Shown here: positions 1 to 6,485 of the stretch, in pieces | Layout: every line of letters starts with the position of its first letter | How positions within the stretch are numbered: position 1 is the stretch's first letter | Origin: Desulfovibrio sp. A2 | GTDB lineage: Bacteria > Desulfobacterota > Desulfovibrionia > Desulfovibrionales > Desulfovibrionaceae | Length of the DNA stretch: 14,897 nucleotides | Assembly: GCF_000226255.1 (NCBI RefSeq) | Contig: NZ_AGFG01000084.1 | Coordinates: 1 to 14,897, forward strand | Direction: 5' to 3' | Notes under the pieces: generated by a model | The model's database searches: none | What the model saw: the letters and a program-made list of their open reading frames with translations, nothing else | Told to the model about the DNA's origin: nothing | Made by a program: the position numbers and the translations under genes

Positions 1-170
1 GGTTGAACCCTGCGGTCATCTATGGCTGGACGGGGGTGGTGAGCTGGGCTTGGTAGTTTGTCGCGGGGTGGGCCCACGGGAAGGCATGCGTCCTTGCTCT
101 GTATTTTTTGCTAGGAGATAGCGTTTATTCGGATTCTTGTTGTTGGTCTTGATGCGAACCGCATGTTTTG

Positions 171-650
171 TTACTTCCACGCATTTATTACTGTATTTGT
201 GAGATCAGTGAAAATTGTTCCTGATGCCGGGGGGCAGTTTTCTGAGTATCCAGCGTCTGAGAAGTTGGCGATGGTTTCATTTGTTGCCGTGTCAATTAAG
301 TCGGCATTTATATATATGAATTTGTATCCACCGCCAAAACAGCGATTCATGCTGTCTAGGTATGCAGAACCATCTATTGAGAGAACATATCTTGCTGCAG
401 CTTCGTTATATATGCCTATTTTCCCTTCTCCTTGTTGCGCAATGGTTTTTTGCTGACTGCTCCAGTGGTGTACCTTGAATCCGTTTGCGCGAAGCCTGTT
501 TTGAATTTCGGATCTCCATGGCGCAGCAGGCGCATTAAGGGCAATAACTTTTGGTGCATCAATTTTCTCATCTGTGTAGTACGAGATGCTTTTCGACTTT
601 ACACACCCGAAAGACATTATTGTTGCCATTAAAATGATCGCAAGTCTCAT
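171..650 (-). CDS. Small predicted lipoprotein, function unknown
   Basis: A 159-aa protein. The N-terminus has Arg2, a hydrophobic stretch (residues 3-14) and a Ser-Phe-Gly-Cys sequence with Cys16, which reads as a slightly degenerate lipobox, so the mature protein is probably lipid-anchored in the outer membrane. The rest is soluble, with two further Cys (near residues 104 and 138) that could pair in the periplasm. The start is supported by a GGAG about 6 nt upstream of the ATG. The layout (lipobox, an 'IQNRLRANGFKV'-type helix, then a beta-rich end with aromatic residues) recalls small lipoproteins of the Sbal_3080 type, but I cannot confirm this. The gene stands alone on its strand with no partner and is more A+T-rich than the genes to its right, which hints at separate ancestry. 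Confidence 0.8.
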   Translation of the reverse strand: MRLAIILMATIMSFGCVKSKSISYYTDEKIDAPKVIALNAPAAPWRSEIQNRLRANGFKVHHWSSQQKTIAQQGEGKIGIYNEAAARYVLSIDGSAYLDSMNRCFGGGYKFIYINADLIDTATNETIANFSDAGYSENCPPASGTIFTDLTNTVINAWK

Positions 651-922
651 ACACGCTCCAGTGTTTTTTTCTGAATAACGCGCATTGTGTGCTCAAGTCA
701 ATGTGAGCGCCTGTTTTTATTGTTCAAATTTTTCCCGAGTGACGCTGCCGGGGGCATGGGTAATTCAGTGCAGTCCGCGGAAGTAGGCTGTTTGTGTTTT
801 GTAAGCTCCCCTCTGAGTATTCGTGATGAAGGTTCATTTTGGCGAGTCCGGGCTGAGAAATGTACGAGAGCCACAAGCAGACCGAAGAAGGCATGACGCG
901 CAGGGTAACGGCCCGTGCGATG

Positions 923-949
923 AAAAAAGGGGGCTGCAGGCCCCCTTTC
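923..949. terminator. Bidirectional rho-independent terminator-like hairpin
   Basis: A run of A, then GGGGGC-TGCA-GGCCCCC-type pairing, then a T-containing tract (AAAAAAGGGGGC / GCCCCCTTTCT). The near-perfect symmetry with A on one side and T on the other fits termination from both strands. No gene ends immediately next to it, so which transcript it serves is unclear. Confidence 0.6.
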
Positions 950-959
950 TGGTGTGTGT

Positions 960-1016
960 CGCAGGTGTGCTTCGCCACGTGGTTGGCGGGGTCACCTGCG
1001 AAAGTTTTTTCGTGAA
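960..1016 (+). terminator. Nested hairpin followed by T-runs (terminator or leader attenuator)
   Basis: The outer stem CGCAGGTG (960-967) pairs perfectly with CACCTGCG (993-1000). Inside it CGCCA (973-977) pairs with TGGCG (984-988) around a 6-nt loop. An AAAGTTTTTT tract follows on the + strand. It lies about 105 bp upstream of the 1106 gene in the same direction, so it could be the end of an upstream transcript or a leader structure controlling that small gene. Confidence 0.4.
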
Positions 1017-1093
1017 GCGTTTTTTTGGCACTGCCGGGTTGCGGCGACTGTCGCTATTTGGGGTGTGGCGCGCCAAATCAACCTCAACCCGAC

Positions 1094-1099
1094 AAGGAG
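1094..1099 (+). promoter_or_regulatory. Shine-Dalgarno site fixing the start at 1106
   Basis: AAGGAG, 6 nt before ATG 1106. It decides for this ATG over an in-frame TTG at 1025, which would add a low-complexity stretch with no ribosome site. Confidence 0.75.
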
Positions 1100-1105
1100 T
1101 TTCAC

Positions 1106-1228
1106 ATGGGCCTGAAAGGATCGGACTACTCGCAGGACGAACTGGATAACCACAGCCGCAACATGAACCCTGATGATGACCAGTACTGGGCAAGCCGTGG
1201 CCTGGAACGCCCCGATGACGACGATTGA
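1106..1228 (+). CDS. Small acidic protein of 40 aa, function unknown
   Basis: An ATG with a strong AAGGAG site opens a 40-codon frame ending in TGA. The product is very acidic: it carries an 'SQDELDNHSRNMNP' segment, a 'DDDQYW' centre and an Asp-rich tail (PDDDD). There is no signal peptide or membrane segment, so it should be cytoplasmic. From memory, similar short acidic proteins with an Asn-Pro-rich centre, a Tyr-Trp pair and a 'RPDD' ending occur in various proteobacteria, but no function is known to me. The strong ribosome site, the preceding structured leader and the compact composition argue for a real gene. Its charge would also suit a DNA-mimic role; that is speculation. It is the only + strand gene left of 3.7 kb. 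Confidence 0.7.
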   Translation: MGLKGSDYSQDELDNHSRNMNPDDDQYWASRGLERPDDDD

Positions 1229-1399
1229 TGCATCCTGCCCTTGCGGCAGGCGTGACTGTCGATCCCTGACCCACTGTGCCGGGGCAGGGGGCATGGGGCC
1301 GCGTCAGTGCCTTTACGGACACATCGAGTATGGCGGGCACAGCGAGACCAGAGGTGGCGACGTTCTTTCCCGGCCTTCGGGCGGCAGAAGAATGACCAC

Positions 1400-2551
1400 C
1401 TAGCAGGGGAAGCCCGGGGAGGAACTGGTGACAGCCTCCCCGGGCACTTCTGCGAGCTGCCCGAGAAACCGGTGGTAAGCCGGGATGCGGGCGTACACCG
1501 AAAGCAGCTCGTCTTCGGTGTGCCCCCGCCGAATGAAGTCGCGCCATGGCGCGGTCATCAGGTTGGCAAACTGGAGGTGCCCCAGCACCGTCTCCGTGCA
1601 TTCCCGGCTGATGATCCCCTTTTGGCCGAGTGCGGCGATTGCCCCCCACACGGTCCCTCCGTACGGCGGCAACTGCTTGCCGGATCTGCACATCCGCAGG
1701 CTGTTCTCGGACACGCCCAGATATCCGGCCAGTGTCCTGAAGCCGCCATGTTTCAGCGTGCCTTGTGCAACGAGGAGCTTCCCCGTGTTCTCGAGCCAGC
1801 GCGCCGTTGGCAGTGCAAGGCCCTGCTTTTTCCCCCGTTCACGCCTTTCCGGGAGAAGTCCGGGCATGATCGGCCCGGGTAGGCGGTACCGCCGCACGGC
1901 AGCCATGTCACACGCGGCGAGGGAGAACAGGAAGAGCGACAGTTTATCCAGCGCGGAAAGGTCCTGCTTCTTGTCGGCAAGGAAGGCGGCCAGTGTGTCT
2001 TCGGAAAGGGCAAGCGTGGGCCACACCATTTCCCGGACGGCAGCAAGGGCTTCTTCCCGGGTGGTGCTTTCCGTGATGAAAAGATGCCGAAGTGTCCGCA
2101 GGCCCCCGACCGCCATTCTCATCAATTTGTAATCGTAGGCGGTCGCTCTGTGATTCCACTCATAGTGTTCAAGCCAGAGGTGCCACGCGAATTCGTGCCA
2201 GTCAGACTCTGGCATGCGGAGATCCTCAGAAGGCACAAACTGCTGGCACCATTCCTCCATGACGCAGCGTCCCTGTCTGGTTCCTTCCTCAATTTCGACG
2301 TCGCCGAATTTGCGGTTAAGCGCGTTGGCTACCCTGTCAAAGGTGAAGATTGCAGGATTGTCCTTGTTCTTGCGCAGGAACGACTTGCTCAGCCCCGTAC
2401 AGTCATGCAGGAAATCTGCCTGATGGCACCCGAGAAAGCTTGCTTGAACGAGCAACGGCGATAACAGCATGTTCTGATGATCCTGAAGCTGTGCAAGGCA
2501 GTGTTCAAGGAGATCCGTCCCCGTGATGCCTGTTCCGTTTTCCTGCCGCAC
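1400..2551 (-). CDS. Uncharacterised protein with two helix-turn-helix-like segments, partner of HNH-HIT gene
   Basis: About 383 aa if translation begins at GTG 2551; I do not recognise the family. The reading frame is open far upstream inside the HNH-HIT gene, so the start is uncertain: TTG 2557 (overlapping the upstream TGA), GTG 2551 or ATG 2470 (356 aa). The upstream codons look protein-like, which favours an early start. Two stretches resemble DNA-binding helix-turn-helix units: near residues 44-80 ('LHDCTGLSKSFLRKN', then 'FTFDRVANALNRKF') and near 270-300 ('TLAGYLGVSENSLRMCRSGK'). The protein is mostly helical, Trp-rich in the middle (residues 101-130), without signal peptide or membrane helices. 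The overlap with the HNH-HIT stop implies translational coupling and a shared role. A DNA-binding regulator or targeting partner is possible but not shown. Confidence 0.75.
   Translation of the reverse strand: MRQENGTGITGTDLLEHCLAQLQDHQNMLLSPLLVQASFLGCHQADFLHDCTGLSKSFLRKNKDNPAIFTFDRVANALNRKFGDVEIEEGTRQGRCVMEEWCQQFVPSEDLRMPESDWHEFAWHLWLEHYEWNHRATAYDYKLMRMAVGGLRTLRHLFITESTTREEALAAVREMVWPTLALSEDTLAAFLADKKQDLSALDKLSLFLFSLAACDMAAVRRYRLPGPIMPGLLPERRERGKKQGLALPTARWLENTGKLLVAQGTLKHGGFRTLAGYLGVSENSLRMCRSGKQLPPYGGTVWGAIAALGQKGIISRECTETVLGHLQFANLMTAPWRDFIRRGHTEDELLSVYARIPAYHRFLGQLAEVPGEAVTSSSPGFPC
1412..1445. repeat. Perfect 11-bp inverted repeat at the 3' end of the 1400-2551 gene
   Basis: GCCCGGGGAGG (1412-1422) pairs perfectly with CCTCCCCGGGC (1435-1445) around a 12-nt loop. 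It lies inside the last 15 codons of the minus-strand gene. There is no T-run after it on that strand, so it is not a standard terminator; it could stabilise the mRNA 3' end. Confidence 0.55.
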
Positions 2552-2553
2552 CC

Positions 2554-3540
2554 TCAATACCCCATGCGCCCGGGGATCACCCCGCGCACGCCGCCGCGCG
2601 GGGCCGGGCAGTCGCCCTTGCGGCGCGGTATGAGGTGGATGTGGGCGTGGAAGATGGTCTGTCCGGCTTCCTCGCCGCAGTTGGCGCCGATGTTGAACCC
2701 GGCCACGCTGCTGTCGGCCGCCGTGATGTGCGCCCGCAGCTGGCGGATCAGCTCGTCCGCGTCGCGCCGTTCCTGATCCGTCAGGCCGAACCAGTCTGTC
2801 ACGTGCCGCCGGGGTATGATCAGCATGTGCCCGGGCGTGACGGCGTACTTGTCCGGCAGCGCAAGGCAGGTGCCGTGCACGTGCTGCGCCCGGGCGGCCA
2901 CGCCTTCGTCGCAGAAGGGGCAGCCTGCCTGCCGGTCTGCCGCGTGCAGGGTGCGGTAGTCTGCCGTGTCGGTGTTGCTCTTGGCCTGATTGCAGTCGCG
3001 GCAGAGCACCTGCAGGTTCTCGTGGCTGTTGGAGCCGCCGCGCGACCGGGGCACGATGTGGTCCACTTCCAGCGATGTGGTGCGCGCCGTGGCCCCGCAC
3101 AGGGCGCAACGGCCGCCGGAATCCTTCAGCACGCGGATGCGCAGGCTTTCGGGCACCGGGTCGCCTTCCAGCAGGCGGTAGTCCCATATTTCCAGCCCGC
3201 GCCGGGCTATGAAGTCCTGCATCTTCTGTTCGCACAGGCGGCGGATTTCTGCCCGCTGGCGGTAGGTAAGGCTGCCGCAGGCCAGGCTGACCAGCTGGCC
3301 TTCCGCCTGCACCACGCCGTGCTTGCGCAGCACCCGCAACGGCATTTGGCGGATGCGCCGTTCGTAGAACAGCAGCTGGCTTTCATCCTGCGCAAGGAAG
3401 GCCTGCGCCAGTTGCCGCAGGGTGGCCGCGCCCCCGGCATCGACCAGCGCCCGGATGAGCAGCGGCTGGTAGATCTGGCTCATGCGCATGCGCTTGTCGA
3501 TGAAGTCCACAAGTGCTTCGAAGTCACAGCCGGTGCTCAT
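2554..3540 (-). CDS. HNH endonuclease - HIT hydrolase fusion protein
   Basis: A 328-aa cytoplasmic protein. Residues 1-120 form a helical/winged-helix-like N-terminus. Residues 140-190 are an HNH nuclease: zinc cysteines C145-x2-C148 and C180-x2-C183, catalytic Asp160-His161 ('[10 protein letters not shown]') and Asn175. Residues 205-315 are a HIT domain: CPFC at 207-210, a '[11 protein letters not shown]' strand and the histidine triad H298-x-H300-x-H302. HNH domains cut DNA; HIT domains hydrolyse or transfer nucleotidyl groups (AMP-linked dinucleotides, adenylated substrates). Having both in one chain with intact active sites is unusual. The start is set by AAGGAG 5 nt upstream of ATG 3540; a longer frame to 3738 lacks such a site. 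It is followed by the overlapping 1400-2551 gene and diverges from the helicase/MazG operon. Possible roles are phage restriction or repair of 5'-adenylated nicks; neither is shown. Confidence 0.92.
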   Translation of the reverse strand: MSTGCDFEALVDFIDKRMRMSQIYQPLLIRALVDAGGAATLRQLAQAFLAQDESQLLFYERRIRQMPLRVLRKHGVVQAEGQLVSLACGSLTYRQRAEIRRLCEQKMQDFIARRGLEIWDYRLLEGDPVPESLRIRVLKDSGGRCALCGATARTTSLEVDHIVPRSRGGSNSHENLQVLCRDCNQAKSNTDTADYRTLHAADRQAGCPFCDEGVAARAQHVHGTCLALPDKYAVTPGHMLIIPRRHVTDWFGLTDQERRDADELIRQLRAHITAADSSVAGFNIGANCGEEAGQTIFHAHIHLIPRRKGDCPAPRGGVRGVIPGRMGY

Positions 3541-3545
3541 CAGTG

Positions 3546-3551
3546 CTCCTT
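3546..3551 (-). promoter_or_regulatory. Shine-Dalgarno site fixing the HNH-HIT start
   Basis: AAGGAG on the minus strand, 5 nt before ATG 3540. It excludes the longer frame extending to 3738, whose extra N-terminus would run through the divergent promoter region. Confidence 0.75.
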
Positions 3552-3617
3552 GTTGCTCGGACTGCCGCCCCCATCTCTCCCCCTTCCGCCCCCACCCCGG
3601 GCTTCTCAGGCCATGTG

Positions 3618-3638
3618 CGGTGATGTAAACAATCACCG
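3618..3638. promoter_or_regulatory. Operator-like dyad in the divergent intergenic region
   Basis: CGGTGAT (3618-3624) and ATCACCG (3632-3638) are perfect inverted copies around a 7-nt A+T-rich centre. The 21-bp dyad sits in the 196-bp spacer between the divergent HNH-HIT and DUF2075 genes, roughly mid-way, in the least GC-rich part of that spacer. The form suits a homodimeric repressor controlling both directions. I could not place confident -35/-10 hexamers. Confidence 0.5.
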
Positions 3639-3670
3639 GAACGGAATATTGCCTGTCCTCTTGCGGCGCG

Positions 3671-3682
3671 CTGCCGGGGCAG
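3671..3682 (+). repeat. Short perfect hairpin in the helicase leader
   Basis: CTGCC-GG-GGCAG, 5-bp arms with a 2-nt centre, about 55 bp upstream of the DUF2075 start. It may be a second regulatory dyad or chance in GC-rich DNA. Confidence 0.25.
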
Positions 3683-3736
3683 GGTTGCGCTACACCCGGA
3701 AGCAGGCGGGCCCGGCAGGTCCACTTCAGGAGCACC

Positions 3737-5611
3737 ATGCAGCTTTATTCGGGAAATTCCAAGGATTTCATAAGCGAAGCGACGCGCAACGGCATTGCGG
3801 GCAAGCTGGAATCCGCCTTTTTCGACGCATTCCACTACCGCCCGGCACGGCAGGAAGTGCAGTCCTGGCAGAACTCGCTCTTTCGCATGGCCTATGTCAT
3901 GGAGCAGGGCGAGTTTCTCGATCACGGCGTGGTGCTGGAGTACCAGCTGCCCCTGTCCAGCAAGCGGCTGGACTGCATGGTCACCGGGCACGACCGGGAA
4001 GGCGACCCTTCTTCCGTCATTGTCGAGCTGAAGCAGTGGAGCGACGTAGAGCCTTCGTGCGCCGATGGCTGCGTCACCTCGTTTGTTGCGGGCCGCAAGA
4101 AGGACGTCCTGCACCCCTCGCTGCAGGTGGGCCAGTACGAGCAGTACCTGCGGGACATGCACGGCGTGTTCTCCAAGGGCGAGGTTGGCCTTGGCTCCTG
4201 CGCGTTTCTCCACAACATGTCGTACGACGCCACCAGCGAGATCTACGCCGACCGCCACGCCGACATCCTGAGCCGCTACCCCCTGTTTTCCGGCGACCAG
4301 CAGGACGGCCTGATCGAATACATGGACCGGCGCATAGGCCGCGGCAACGGGCAGGACGTGCTGGACCGCGTGCTGCGCAGCCGCTTTGCCCCCAGCAAGA
4401 AGCTGCTGGAGCACACCGGCCGGATGGTGCAGGGGCAGAGCGCCTACGTGCTGCTGGACGAGCAGCAGGTGGTGTTTGCGCGGGTGCTGGCCGAAGTGCG
4501 CAGTGCGGCACGGGCCAGCCGGTTGAAGAAGACGGTGGTGCTGGTGCATGGCGGCCCGGGCACGGGCAAGTCCGTCATCGCGCTGCACCTGCTGGGGCAG
4601 CTGTCCGCCGAGGGCGTGAAGGCGATGCACCTTACCGGCTCGAAGGCCTTTACCGAGAACATGCGCAAGCTTGTGGGCAGCCGGGCCGGAGCGCAGTTCG
4701 GCTATTTCAACATCAACAAGCGTGGCGACCTGCCGCCCAACCAGTTCGACGTGCTGGTGCTGGACGAGGCGCACCGCATACGCGAGAGCAGCAAGGACAG
4801 GTTCACCAGACCGGAGCACTGGTCCGGCCTGCCGCAGATAGACGAGCTGGTGCATGCGGCCCGGGTCTGCGTCTTTTTCATAGACGACCTGCAGGTGGTG
4901 CGCCCGGGCGAGGTGGGCAGCTCGGACCTGATCCGTCAGGCGGCCGCGCGCGCCGGGGCCAACCTGCTGGAGTACGAGCTGGAGGCGCAGTTCCGCTGCA
5001 GCGGGTCCGACGGCTTCGTCAACTGGGTGGACAACACGCTGGGCATCCGCCGCACGGCCAACGTGCTGTGGAAGCGGGATGACCCGTACGATTTCCGCAT
5101 TGTGGATTCCGTGCAGGAGCTGGACGGGCTGGTGCGCGCCAAGGCGGCCGAAGGGGCCAGCAGCCGACTGGTGGCCGGGTTCTGCTGGCCGTGGTCGGAG
5201 CCGCTGCCCAACGGCCAACTGGTGCCGGACGTGCGGGTGGGCGAATGGTCACGGCCATGGAATGCCAAGCCCGATGCCGGGCGGCTGGCGGCCGGGATAC
5301 CCAAGTCGAACTTCTGGGCATCCGACCCGGGCGGGCTGGAGCAGGTGGGCTGCGTGTACACTGCGCAGGGCTTCGAATTCGACTACGTGGGGATCATCTT
5401 CGGGCGGGACCTGCGCTACGACTGGAACACCAATTCGTGGGTCGGCTACAAGGAAGAGCTGCACGATTCGGTGCTGAAGAAGGGCAAGGATCGCCTGACG
5501 GAGCTGATCAGCAATACCTACCGCGTGCTTTTCACGCGGGGCATGAAGGGGTGCTACGTGTTCTTCATGGACGAAGGCACCCGCAGGTTCTTCAGAAGCA
5601 GGATGGAGTAG
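3737..5611 (+). CDS. DUF2075 / Schlafen-type helicase ATPase with N-terminal nuclease-like motif
   Basis: A 624-aa protein. Walker A is GGPGTGKS at 272-279, Walker B is VLVLDEAH (Asp343-Glu344), and a third motif 'FIDDLQVV' begins near 381. A conserved Gln-Phe-Arg (418-420) and the C-terminal '[16 protein letters not shown]' (541-556) and '[13 protein letters not shown]' (593-605) are typical of DUF2075/superfamily-1-like helicases. The first 200 residues carry 'RLDCMV' (Asp79) followed by 'VIVELKQW' (Glu97, Lys99), which reads as a PD-(D/E)xK nuclease signature. The protein probably couples ATP-driven DNA or RNA remodelling to cleavage in the cytoplasm. The start has an AGGAGC site 3-4 nt upstream. 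The next gene begins 2 nt after the stop, so the pair is co-translated. The context (HNH-HIT opposite, R-M downstream) points to defence, by inference. Confidence 0.9.
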   Translation: MQLYSGNSKDFISEATRNGIAGKLESAFFDAFHYRPARQEVQSWQNSLFRMAYVMEQGEFLDHGVVLEYQLPLSSKRLDCMVTGHDREGDPSSVIVELKQWSDVEPSCADGCVTSFVAGRKKDVLHPSLQVGQYEQYLRDMHGVFSKGEVGLGSCAFLHNMSYDATSEIYADRHADILSRYPLFSGDQQDGLIEYMDRRIGRGNGQDVLDRVLRSRFAPSKKLLEHTGRMVQGQSAYVLLDEQQVVFARVLAEVRSAARASRLKKTVVLVHGGPGTGKSVIALHLLGQLSAEGVKAMHLTGSKAFTENMRKLVGSRAGAQFGYFNINKRGDLPPNQFDVLVLDEAHRIRESSKDRFTRPEHWSGLPQIDELVHAARVCVFFIDDLQVVRPGEVGSSDLIRQAAARAGANLLEYELEAQFRCSGSDGFVNWVDNTLGIRRTANVLWKRDDPYDFRIVDSVQELDGLVRAKAAEGASSRLVAGFCWPWSEPLPNGQLVPDVRVGEWSRPWNAKPDAGRLAAGIPKSNFWASDPGGLEQVGCVYTAQGFEFDYVGIIFGRDLRYDWNTNSWVGYKEELHDSVLKKGKDRLTELISNTYRVLFTRGMKGCYVFFMDEGTRRFFRSRME

Positions 5612-5613
5612 GC

Positions 5614-5961
5614 ATGGCAGAGAAGCTGGTGGACGTTACCCGTCTGGAAGCCCTGTTGCAGCGCTTTGCGGACGAGCGGGACTGGGAGCAGTATCATTCC
5701 CCCAAGAACCTTGCCATGGCGCTGGCCGGGGAAACGGGCGAGCTGGTGGCCCTGTTCCAGTGGCTGACGGAAGACGAATCGCGCCACGTTCTGCCCGGTT
5801 CGAAGCTGGGCGGGAATGTGCAGGACGAGCTGGCCGACGTGCTGATCTACCTTGTGCGCCTGGCTGCCAAGCTGGGGGTGGATCTGGACGCCGCCGTTTC
5901 GCGCAAGCTGGAAAAGAACGTCAGGAAGTACCCGCCGGGGGATTCGACGCCGAGTCGGTAG
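5614..5961 (+). CDS. MazG-type nucleotide pyrophosphohydrolase (DCTPP1/RS21-C6-like)
   Basis: A 115-aa all-helical protein with the MazG metal-binding pattern: Glu40-x2-Glu43 ('AGETGELVALFQW') and Glu72-x2-Asp75 ('QDELADVLIYL'), four acidic residues that bind Mg2+. The spacing and single-domain length match the small dCTPase/RS21-C6 branch rather than the two-domain housekeeping MazG. Such enzymes cut (d)NTPs to the monophosphate and pyrophosphate. The start lies 2 nt after the DUF2075 stop and its GGAG site lies inside that gene, so the two are coupled. A role in depleting or cleaning nucleotides alongside the helicase-nuclease is plausible. The last 41 bp overlap the convergent Vsr gene. 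Confidence 0.92.
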   Translation: MAEKLVDVTRLEALLQRFADERDWEQYHSPKNLAMALAGETGELVALFQWLTEDESRHVLPGSKLGGNVQDELADVLIYLVRLAAKLGVDLDAAVSRKLEKNVRKYPPGDSTPSR

Positions 5962-6400
5962 GTTTGCGTTGCCGGACTCTTGGTGGCACCGGTTGTATTG
6001 CGCGGAGGGCGTCAATGAGGTCGACAGTCGCGCCTTTTTTCAGCGCGCACTCCCAAATGGTAATTACGCGCCAGCCAAGCTCGGTCAGAGCTGCATGATT
6101 GCGCTTGTCGCGTTCGGCGGTAGCCGCGAATTTTTTCTCCCAATATTCGCGGTTGCTGGAAGGTGTGGTGGCTTTTCGGCAGCCTTCATGCCGATGCCAG
6201 AAACATCCATGTACGAAGATAGCCACTTTGTATCGTGGCAGGATTATGTCTGGCGTGCCGGGAAGGTCGCGCGGGTGGAGTCGAAAACGCAGCCCTGCCG
6301 CGTGGATATCTCGTCGGACGATGAGTTCGGGGCGAGTATTAACGCTATGAACTCGGGACATTGTCCAGCTTCTGGTCGCCGGGTCAACGGTGTCGGTCAT
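5921..6400 (-). CDS. vsr: Very short patch repair (Vsr) DNA mismatch endonuclease
   Basis: A 159-aa protein that aligns by eye with E. coli Vsr: 'MSRVHSVNTRPEL' with Glu25, the catalytic 'GTPDI' at Asp51, 'IFVHGCFWHRHEGC' with His64 and His69, 'AERDKR' with Asp98, and 'ELGWRVITIWECAL'. Vsr nicks next to T:G mismatches arising when 5-methylcytosine deaminates, so it protects the sites of the neighbouring cytosine methyltransferase. Length is close to the usual 135-160 aa; the Pro/Arg-rich last 20 residues are extra and may reflect run-on into the convergent MazG gene. It lies 85 bp downstream of the DUF4928-like gene, same strand. The ribosome site at ATG 6400 is weak; Met14 is an alternative start that keeps all catalytic residues. 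Confidence 0.95.
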   Translation of the reverse strand: MTDTVDPATRSWTMSRVHSVNTRPELIVRRDIHAAGLRFRLHPRDLPGTPDIILPRYKVAIFVHGCFWHRHEGCRKATTPSSNREYWEKKFAATAERDKRNHAALTELGWRVITIWECALKKGATVDLIDALRAIQPVPPRVRQRKPTDSASNPPAGTS

Positions 6401-6485
6401 CGTGGAGACTCTAGTTGTTTGGAGACTTCAAAACTTTTGGAATAGATGCTCTCGGTTGTGCTTCTGTCGTATGGGCGTGACCACC

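Larger units (their letters stand above)
651..1105. other. Gene-free region between lipoprotein and small acidic protein genes
   Basis: No convincing gene in about 455 bp; open frames here lack a ribosome site or run over hairpins. It contains the leader of the lipoprotein gene, a bidirectional terminator-like hairpin (923-949), a nested hairpin followed by T-runs (960-1016) and a short dyad around a GGCGCGCC palindrome (1055-1078) just upstream of the 1106 gene. The first 60 bp include an imperfect dyad (gtgctca / tgagcgc, about 690-712) followed on the + strand by a T-run. Confidence 0.5.

Noticed and set aside
152..164. Small hairpin ATGCG-AAC-CGCAT near the lipoprotein 3' end
   Set aside because: The stem is only 5 bp and no T-run follows on the minus strand, so it is not convincing as that gene's terminator.
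834..1691. 285-codon minus-strand open frame
   Set aside because: It crosses the terminator hairpins and the small acidic gene; Arg/Pro/Gly-rich shadow with no recognisable motif.
2635..5082. Long + strand open frame of 815 codons
   Set aside because: It runs antisense through HNH-HIT and out of frame through DUF2075, both of which have clear catalytic motifs. Its product is Ala/Gly/Arg-rich, as expected for shadow frames in GC-rich DNA.
3524..5218. 564-codon minus-strand open frame
   Set aside because: Antisense shadow of the DUF2075 gene; low-complexity His/Val/Ala composition and no ribosome site.
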